Made by a program: the position numbers and the translations under genes. From Candidatus Nomurabacteria bacterium (GTDB lineage Bacteria; Patescibacteriota; Minisyncoccia; Phycocordibacterales; UBA9973), in the NCBI GenBank assembly GCA_021413625.1, contig JAIOPY010000004.1, positions 1 to 10,215 on the forward strand: a stretch of DNA of 10,215 nt. The letters run 5' to 3'. This document shows, piece by piece, positions 5,687 through 10,215 of this stretch (position 1 is the stretch's first letter; each line of letters begins with the position of its first letter). The notes beneath the pieces are model-generated. The model had not been told where the DNA came from, searched no databases, and was given only the letters and a program-made list of their open reading frames with translations.

Positions 5687-6697
5687 TTATAATTTTCTCT
5701 CTAGTGCTTTTTTTACAGCTTCTTTTATAGAGTCCTTGCCAATACCATAATGCTCCACCAATTCATCAGGTGTGCCAGACTGTCCAAATTTATCTTGGAC
5801 TCCAATAAACTCTATCGGCACGGGAAAATTTTTAGCTAAAACTTCTGCAACAGCGGAGCCCATACCCCCAGCTACTTGATGTTCTTCTACTGTCACAATT
5901 GCCTTACATTCTTTGGCTAATGCTAAAATTGCTTCCACGTCTAGTGGTTTTATTGAAGCCAAATTCATTACTTTAATTTTTACACCTTCAACTTCTAATT
6001 CTTTTGCAGCCAACAATGCACGATGCATTAGGCTGCCAGTAGCAATAATTCCTACGTCTGCAATACCTACTTCAGGTAGCCAATAAATTTCTGCCTTTCC
6101 ATGCTCATATGGGGTTTCGTCAGTAGTAATCACTGGTGTTTTTTCACGAGCCAAACGTAAATAGGCAGGCTTACCTGTTTTAGCTAAAACAATCGTAGCT
6201 TTCTTTGCTTCTATAGAATCACAAGGAGAAATCACATCCATATTTGGCATTACTCGCATAAGAGCAATATCTTCAAGCGCTTGATGAGTGCCACCATCTG
6301 GTCCAACAGAAATACCGGCATGGGAACCGACAACTTTTACGGGTCGGTCATTGTAAGCTATAGTAGTTCGGATTTGCTCCCAATTACGTCCTGGAGAAAA
6401 CATGGCATAAGAAGAACAAAAAGGAATTTTACCCATCGCCGCCATACCTGAAGCAACAGTTGCTAAATTTTGTTCTGCGACACCTATTTCAACAAATCTC
6501 TCAGGAAATTTTTCTGCAAATAAATTCATTTGTGTTGATTCAGTTAAATCCGCACAGAGAGCTACAACATTTTTATCTATCTCGCCTGCCGCAGCCAACC
6601 CTTGCCCAAAACCTTTACGTATTGGCACTTGTTCGCAAGCATTTTCGCCTGCAGTGTTCCAAAGCTTTGGATTTAATTTTAATTTTGGATTTAACAT
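5687..6697 (-). CDS. Transketolase, C-terminal subunit (split transketolase)
   Basis: A 336-residue protein matching the pyrimidine-binding and C-terminal domains of transketolase. With the N subunit it would transfer two-carbon ketol units between sugar phosphates in the non-oxidative pentose phosphate pathway. Motifs include ALCADLTEST (46-55), the catalytic Glu75 in IGVAEQN (71-77), which activates the thiamine diphosphate aminopyrimidine ring, SYAMFSPGR (96-104) and DGGTHQALEDI (134-144). The C-terminal domain has VEEHQVAGGMGSAVAE and the GxxDxFGQSG pattern. Residues 1-12 contain a short repeat (LNPKLKLNPKL). The ATG is three bases after the N-subunit stop (TAA-TTT-ATG), so the two subunits should be made together and pair in the cytosol. 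Related pairs are also called 1-deoxyxylulose-5-phosphate synthase-like, but the gene context favours transketolase. Confidence 0.93.
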   Translation of the reverse strand: MLNPKLKLNPKLWNTAGENACEQVPIRKGFGQGLAAAGEIDKNVVALCADLTESTQMNLFAEKFPERFVEIGVAEQNLATVASGMAAMGKIPFCSSYAMFSPGRNWEQIRTTIAYNDRPVKVVGSHAGISVGPDGGTHQALEDIALMRVMPNMDVISPCDSIEAKKATIVLAKTGKPAYLRLAREKTPVITTDETPYEHGKAEIYWLPEVGIADVGIIATGSLMHRALLAAKELEVEGVKIKVMNLASIKPLDVEAILALAKECKAIVTVEEHQVAGGMGSAVAEVLAKNFPVPIEFIGVQDKFGQSGTPDELVEHYGIGKDSIKEAVKKALERKL

Positions 6698-6700
6698 AAA

Positions 6701-7564
6701 TTATTCATGCTCGCTCTTAATTTTTCCACCTAGTGTTCGCAGTTCTTTCAAAGCCAAGCTAGCTTCTTCTTTATTTGGCGGTTTACCATGCCATTTATAA
6801 TCTCGCTCAAATTCATGCACGCCTTTGCCAGGTATGGTATGAGCGATAATTACCGTCGGTTTTTCATATATTGCTTGAGCTTCTTCTACCGCTTCATTCA
6901 ACCTCTCAAAATTATGTCCGGAAGTTTCTATCACATGCCAATTAAAAGATTTCCATTTATCAGCAAGTGGTTCCAGCGGCATTATGTTTTCAGTAAAACC
7001 ATCTATTTGAATATTATTTCTATCAATAACCACGATTAAATTTCGTAATTTATTTTTCCCAGCAAGCATTACTCCTTCCCAAGAATTACCTTCATCAAGC
7101 TCACCATCTGACATAAAGCAATATATGAATCTATCATTTTCTTTTTTATCAATTCTATCTGCAAGCGCCATACCTACGGCTTGAGAAAGCCCAGCGCCTA
7201 GTGGCCCAGAGCTATTTTCCACCCAAGGCATGTATTCACGGTGTGGATGCCCTTGCAGTCTGCTGCCAAATTTACGTAGAGTTTTTAATTCTTCTAGTGG
7301 AAAATACCCTGCATGCGCCATGGTTGCATACAACACCGGACAAATATGTCCATTAGATAAAACCAGACGGTCTCGCTCTGCCCATAATGGATTCTTGGGG
7401 TTATGTTTTAAAATATGAAAATAAAAAAGAGTAAAAATATCTGCCATACCAAGTGGTCCAGCAGTATGCCCGCTTCCAGCTTCTAACAGCATTTCAATAA
7501 TAGACTCCCGAATTTGATTTGCTTTTTTTTCTAAACTTAAAATTTTTTCTTGAGTTAACAACAT
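6701..7564 (-). CDS. Transketolase, N-terminal subunit (split transketolase)
   Basis: A protein of 287 residues from the second of two adjacent ATGs, holding the thiamine diphosphate pyrophosphate-binding domain of transketolase. Counting from the first ATG, visible elements are the GSGHTAGPLG loop (31-40, active-site His34), SNGH (71-74), SSGPLGAGLS (119-128), and the metal/ThDP motif SDGELDEGNSWEG (153-165) with its partner DRNNIQIDG (182-190). HGKPPN (260-265) lies near the end. The first residue of the usual GDG is Ser here, which I recall as common in CPR relatives. Two ATGs stand at 7567 and 7564. The TGGTATAAT promoter lies exactly seven bases before the second, matching other genes in the window, so 7564 is preferred. 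The gene follows the epimerase after about 25 bases and is coupled to the C subunit. Confidence 0.93.
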   Translation of the reverse strand: MLLTQEKILSLEKKANQIRESIIEMLLEAGSGHTAGPLGMADIFTLFYFHILKHNPKNPLWAERDRLVLSNGHICPVLYATMAHAGYFPLEELKTLRKFGSRLQGHPHREYMPWVENSSGPLGAGLSQAVGMALADRIDKKENDRFIYCFMSDGELDEGNSWEGVMLAGKNKLRNLIVVIDRNNIQIDGFTENIMPLEPLADKWKSFNWHVIETSGHNFERLNEAVEEAQAIYEKPTVIIAHTIPGKGVHEFERDYKWHGKPPNKEEASLALKELRTLGGKIKSEHE

Positions 7565-7566
7565 CA

Positions 7567-7581
7567 TTGGTATTATACCAA
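7567..7581 (-). promoter_or_regulatory. Extended -10 of the transketolase pair inside a perfect inverted repeat
   Basis: On the minus strand TGGTATAAT (7580-7572) is followed by seven bases to the ATG at 7564. The whole site TTGGTATAATACCAA is a 15-base inverted repeat with seven-base arms around one central base, so the -10 box is embedded in a possible operator. A weak -35 (TTGGTG, 7600-7595) is 17 bases upstream. It could allow the two transketolase genes to be expressed independently of GAPDH. Confidence 0.5.
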
Positions 7582-7591
7582 TAAATTAAAA

Positions 7592-8290
7592 TCACACCAA
7601 GCTTTGAAAATATTCTAAGGCGCCAATAGGGTCCTCACTTTTCCAAATACTAGAACCAATAACTAAACGGTCAGCACCAGCGTCAAGTATCATCTGCGCA
7701 TCTTCCATGTTAATACCAATATCAACCGACATCACAACTCCTGGTAAGTTTTTTCTAAGAAATTTTATATTTTCTAATGCTTTTTCGGAAAAAGACTCAC
7801 CTTGAAAACCAACCTTGTCCGAACCCATAACATGCAGAAAGTCCACCTTGTTGGCTAAATCAGATACAACAGCTAGGTCATCACTCGGTTTAAATGCTAA
7901 ACCAATTTCTACACTATCTCTTATATACATATCTAAACCTTCCAGAAAATGTTTAAAATCTTCAATATTTTTCTGCGCGCCTAAATGAAAAATTATTCTC
8001 TTCGGACCTAATTTCATATAAATATCAAAATCCTCCACAGCATTCATGACCATAAGGTCTAACTCAAAATCAAATTCTTGCCAAAATGGCAATCCTTCTT
8101 CTTCATTCATGATTCTTTGAAAATCAGCGTCTTCAAAACCACCAGATGCAAAAGGCCAAGTTTGATTTGGCACAAAAATTCCATCTTCAATATCTAAATG
8201 CACGCATTTTACTCTACCACTTAGAGTAGTAAGTTTATTTTTGATTTCACTTATTTTTTTTTCTAAAATTGCAGGAGTTATACTTCTCAT
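7592..8290 (-). CDS. Ribulose-phosphate 3-epimerase family protein (divergent)
   Basis: A 232-residue TIM-barrel protein of the Rpe family, expected to interconvert ribulose-5-phosphate and xylulose-5-phosphate. Family elements are PAILE at the N-terminus (6-10), HLDIEDGIFVPN (31-42, with His31 and Asp33), LDLMV (77-81), the phosphate-loop counterpart GSDKVGFQGESF (156-167), SVDIGIN (188-194, Asp190) and GSSIW (212-216). It departs from canonical Rpe: the usual PSIL serine is Ala7, the metal-ligand His of DVHLMV is Asp78, and the NPGFGGQ loop is altered. The acid/base pair Asp33/Asp190 is kept, so epimerase activity is plausible, perhaps with altered metal or substrate preference. It sits between RpiB and transketolase, as a pentose phosphate enzyme would. 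The ATG at 8290 has only a distant AGGAG (about 20 bases). Confidence 0.8.
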   Translation of the reverse strand: MRSITPAILEKKISEIKNKLTTLSGRVKCVHLDIEDGIFVPNQTWPFASGGFEDADFQRIMNEEEGLPFWQEFDFELDLMVMNAVEDFDIYMKLGPKRIIFHLGAQKNIEDFKHFLEGLDMYIRDSVEIGLAFKPSDDLAVVSDLANKVDFLHVMGSDKVGFQGESFSEKALENIKFLRKNLPGVVMSVDIGINMEDAQMILDAGADRLVIGSSIWKSEDPIGALEYFQSLV

Positions 8291-8319
8291 ATTCTTTTAT
8301 TCAAAAAAACTCCTATGAT

Positions 8320-8805
8320 TTACTTTGGGTCACGTATATTAATCTTATCTATTTTAGCCAAACGCCTTACATGTCTCTCACCCTCACCATAAGGAGTATT
8401 AAGCCATGTATTCACAGCGCTCATCATAGATTCTTCAGTTAGATATCTAGCACCTAAAGACAAAATATTGGAATTGTTATGGTCACGAGAACGGATAATT
8501 ATATCTGCCTCATCATCTACTACGGACTTTGCTTTGCCGTAATAAACCACTGCCCGAACATGTGGAAATTTATTTGCAGCAATAGCCTCTCCTTGTCCTG
8601 TTGCTCCCATAATAATACCTCTTGCGTTGTTAGGGTCATGGGACACCTCACGTGCGACTGGCACAACGAAGTCAGGATAGTCATCCGTCTCGTTGTAACT
8701 AAAAGCACCTTTATCTAAAACTTCATGTCCTTGAGCTCGTAATAGAGTTACAAGTCTTTCCTTTAAAACATATCCTGCATGGTCTGTGCCGATAAAAATT
8801 TTCAT
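8320..8805 (-). CDS. rpiB: Ribose-5-phosphate isomerase B (RpiB/LacAB family)
   Basis: A 161-residue cytosolic enzyme that interconverts ribose-5-phosphate and ribulose-5-phosphate. The N-terminal motif is IGTDHAG (5-11, Asp8 and His9), followed by DYPDF (42-46), the glycine loop GATGQGEAIAANK (67-79), SRDHNNSN (106-113, His109) and GERHVRR near the C-terminus. The catalytic Cys of the E. coli type CGTG loop is missing; Glu73 is present instead. This resembles the Mycobacterium tuberculosis enzyme, in which a Glu at this place replaces the Cys as base. The length fits the family. The ATG follows the GAPDH stop after three bases (TAA-TTT-ATG) without a Shine-Dalgarno site. A TATAAA lies seven bases before the ATG, but it is encoded by the end of GAPDH and may be coincidental. 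Confidence 0.92.
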   Translation of the reverse strand: MKIFIGTDHAGYVLKERLVTLLRAQGHEVLDKGAFSYNETDDYPDFVVPVAREVSHDPNNARGIIMGATGQGEAIAANKFPHVRAVVYYGKAKSVVDDEADIIIRSRDHNNSNILSLGARYLTEESMMSAVNTWLNTPYGEGERHVRRLAKIDKINIRDPK

Positions 8806-8808
8806 AAA

Positions 8809-9837
8809 TTATTTTATAAAACTACCAGTTTTTAAAACATGGTCTACTAATGTGTAAGTATATCCCATTTCGTTATCATACCAACCCATAACTTTGACCA
8901 AGTTGCCGCCCACTACTCGAGTTAGTCCTAAGTCGGCTACTGAACCGTGGTGAGTACCTAAAATATCCGAGGAAACAAGAGGCTCATCAGTAACTCCAAA
9001 TACTCCTGCCCATCTTTTCTCTTTTGCTGCTTTCCTAAGAATTTCATTTACTTCTTCTACGGTTGTGTTTCTTTTTGAAATAAAAGTAATATCCGCGATT
9101 GATCCAGAAATAATTGGCACACGAACAGAAATACCATCAAACAAACCTTCAAGTGCTGGAATAGCTTTAGTTACAGAAATCGCTGCGCCAGTCGATGTCG
9201 GAATCATGTTGTGTCCGCCAGCTCTACCTTCACGAAAATTGCTCTTGTTTATGCCATCAACAGTTGGTTGACTATTAGTCAATGCGTGCGTTGTATTCAA
9301 AAGTGCTTTTTCTATTCCAATAGTTTCATGCAAAATAGCGACCAAAGGACTCGCCCCATTAGTGGTGCAGGAAGCATTCGCGGTTATATCACATGTGCCA
9401 AGCTTATCTTCATTAACACCCATTAAAATAGTTTCACCAGCTACTCCCCCAGCCTCACTCTTCACTGGCGCAGAAATCACAACTTTTTTTGCTCCTGCTT
9501 TTATATGAGCACTCGCCTTATCGTAGGAATTAAAGAAGCCGGTTGATTCTACTACTACATCTACTTCTAAGCTCTTCCATGGCAACATAGCTGGATCTTT
9601 CTCTGTCAAAACTTTTACTTTCTTGCCATCAATTACAATACTGTCTCCTTCGACTTGGACATCATGTTCTCCCCACTTTTTATAAACGGTGTCGTATTTC
9701 AAAAGGTAAGCTAAGTTTGCAACATCTGATAAATCATTGACTGCTACAATTTCCAATTCTGGATGCTCCCAAGCAAGCCTTAGAAATATCCTACCAATTC
9801 TGCCAAAACCATTAATACCAACTTTTATTCGTTTCAT
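8809..9837 (-). CDS. gap: Glyceraldehyde-3-phosphate dehydrogenase, type I
   Basis: A 342-residue enzyme that oxidises glyceraldehyde-3-phosphate with NAD and phosphate to 1,3-bisphosphoglycerate in glycolysis. It shows the Rossmann motif INGFGRIGR (8-16), Asp35 in VNDL (a mark of NAD preference), the catalytic SCTTN (156-160, Cys157), the base His184 in NTTHALTNSQ, NMIPTSTGAA (210-219) and WYDNEMGYT (319-327). The second Cys of the usual CTTNC is Gly161. The frame is open to an upstream TTG at 9873, but that TTG is the -35 box of a strong promoter whose -10 ends seven bases before the ATG at 9837; the start MKRIKVGING is therefore chosen. It leads the operon gap-rpiB-rpe-transketolase N-transketolase C, coupling pentose phosphate reactions to lower glycolysis. 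Confidence 0.97.
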   Translation of the reverse strand: MKRIKVGINGFGRIGRIFLRLAWEHPELEIVAVNDLSDVANLAYLLKYDTVYKKWGEHDVQVEGDSIVIDGKKVKVLTEKDPAMLPWKSLEVDVVVESTGFFNSYDKASAHIKAGAKKVVISAPVKSEAGGVAGETILMGVNEDKLGTCDITANASCTTNGASPLVAILHETIGIEKALLNTTHALTNSQPTVDGINKSNFREGRAGGHNMIPTSTGAAISVTKAIPALEGLFDGISVRVPIISGSIADITFISKRNTTVEEVNEILRKAAKEKRWAGVFGVTDEPLVSSDILGTHHGSVADLGLTRVVGGNLVKVMGWYDNEMGYTYTLVDHVLKTGSFIK

Positions 9838-9844
9838 GATATTT

Positions 9845-9873
9845 ATTATAACAACAAGTAGATAGGTTGGCAA
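9845..9873 (-). promoter_or_regulatory. Strong sigma-70-type promoter of the gap operon, leaderless geometry
   Basis: On the minus strand TTGCCA (9873-9868, five of six matches to TTGACA) is followed by a 17-base spacer and a perfect TATAAT (9850-9845) with TGn extension (TGTTATAAT). Seven bases (AAATATC) then lead to the ATG at 9837. This is the best promoter in the window and fits a highly expressed glycolytic gene. Confidence 0.72.
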
Positions 9874-9924
9874 AAGCTTGTATTGTCTTATCTAAGCCAT
9901 GTTGATAAAGAGTTTTTGAATTCA

Positions 9925-9933
9925 TGATATTAT
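9925..9933 (+). promoter_or_regulatory. Extended -10 candidate of dnaE
   Basis: TGATATTAT overlaps the first in-frame ATG (9932). A weak -35 (TTGATA, 9902-9907) lies 20 bases upstream. Seven bases after the -10 box comes an in-frame TTG at 9941, the same spacing as in other promoters here. Either the ATG is used from an upstream transcript or TTG is a leaderless start. Confidence 0.4.
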
Positions 9934-10215
9934 GGGAAAATTGCAAGAAAATAAAGAAAGCTTTATACACTTACACACCCACAGCCATTATTCTCTTTTA
10001 GACGGGCTTTCTAAGATTGAAGATTTAGTGGCTTTGGCAAAAAAATTCAAAATGCCTGCAATGGCGATAACCGACCATGGCAACATGTATGGCGCTATTG
10101 AGTTTTATAAATTAGCCAAGAAGGAAGGCATAAAACCAATTATTGGAGTAGAAGCATATATGACCGCGGGCTCTCGCACCGACCGCACAGCAGAGGCTGG
10201 AGGAAGTAAAAGATA
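9932..10215 (+). CDS. dnaE: DNA polymerase III subunit alpha, N-terminal part (PHP domain), partial
   Basis: The open frame runs off the right edge, so only about 94 residues of a protein usually over 1,000 long are present. The start of the PHP domain is unmistakable: [22 protein letters not shown] near the N-terminus, then [17 protein letters not shown] and [12 protein letters not shown]. These carry the metal-binding-type HxH and DHG elements typical of DnaE N-termini. The protein is the catalytic subunit of the replicative DNA polymerase. The first in-frame start is ATG at 9932 ([10 protein letters not shown]); an alternative TTG at 9941 would give a protein three residues shorter and fits the leaderless spacing seen elsewhere. 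It is transcribed divergently from gap across a spacer of about 94 bases. Confidence 0.95.
   Translation, partial: MGKLQENKESFIHLHTHSHYSLLDGLSKIEDLVALAKKFKMPAMAITDHGNMYGAIEFYKLAKKEGIKPIIGVEAYMTAGSRTDRTAEAGGSKR

Noticed and set aside
6661..6697. Short direct repeat (TTAAATCCAAA twice, encoding LNPKL twice) at the start of the transketolase C gene
   Set aside because: Only two imperfect copies in AT-rich coding sequence; similar N-termini occur in related subunits as I recall, so no special role is claimed.
8479..8718. Open frames on both strands overlapping rpiB (also 8520-8708 minus)
   Set aside because: Out-of-frame readings of a strongly supported enzyme gene with no recognisable protein pattern.
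9838..9873. N-terminal extension of GAPDH from an upstream TTG (MPTYLLVVIINI...)
   Set aside because: The extension is not part of the GAPDH fold, and its DNA is the promoter: the TTG is the -35 box and the -10 box lies within it.
1..10215. Alternative genetic code with UGA as glycine (as in Gracilibacteria and Absconditabacteria)
   Set aside because: All long conserved genes are open without in-frame UGA and use GGN for Gly. The UGA after the epimerase is followed by UAA one codon later, so it does not decide the matter alone, but the absence of UGA elsewhere argues for table 11.
1..10215. tRNA, rRNA, CRISPR array, insertion sequence or phage genes
   Set aside because: No cloverleaf-like, direct-repeat-spacer or transposase signature was seen on either strand; gaps are too short to hide most of them.

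Overview
The window looks like chromosomal DNA from a bacterium of the Candidate Phyla Radiation (Patescibacteria), most likely the Parcubacteria group. The grounds are A+T-rich sequence (by eye), very short intergenic gaps, an N-terminal plus C-terminal split transketolase, a DUF5671-type membrane protein, a lamin-tail/PKD surface protein, a CPR-style PfkB kinase with a Cys/His cluster, and almost no Shine-Dalgarno sequences. The long genes contain no in-frame UGA, so the standard bacterial code (table 11) applies. This placement is inference; there is no rRNA or ribosomal protein here to prove it.

Layout. Positions 1-620 (-) hold the N-terminal part of a DUF5671-like five-helix membrane protein that runs off the left edge. 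Divergent from it, 658-999 (+) encodes a small two-helix DUF1003-like protein ending in four perfect heptads. A minus-strand cluster follows, read from right to left: an LTD-PKD-LTD surface protein (4557-3169), a 71-residue helical protein (3153-2938), the ATPase YchF (2910-1921) and an RlmI-like SAM methyltransferase (1918-992). Divergent from this cluster, a PfkB-family sugar kinase lies at 4605-5600 (+). It ends in a hairpin-rich convergent spacer (5601-5686).

The right half is a minus-strand carbohydrate operon, read right to left: GAPDH (9837-8809), RpiB (8805-8320), an Rpe-like epimerase (8290-7592), transketolase N subunit (7564-6701) and transketolase C subunit (6697-5687). It joins the non-oxidative pentose phosphate pathway to lower glycolysis, consistent with the known use of this route in many CPR bacteria that lack a classical phosphofructokinase. 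At the right edge, divergent from GAPDH, DnaE (DNA polymerase III alpha) begins on the plus strand with its PHP domain.

The most striking pattern is transcriptional. At least six genes have a -10 hexamer, usually an extended TGnTATAAT, placed exactly 6 or 7 bases before the start codon. This puts the predicted transcription start on, or one base before, the first base of the start codon. Leaderless mRNAs may therefore be the normal mode here, and the pattern helps to choose starts for GAPDH, transketolase N and possibly DnaE. Inside operons, genes abut through the SD-less junction TAA-TTT-ATG (twice) or TAA-TT-ATG (once). Several enzymes also show active-site deviations (RpiB, Rpe) or architectural ones (YchF, PfkB). 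I see no RNA genes, CRISPR, insertion sequences or phage genes. No gene-free stretch exceeds 100 bases.
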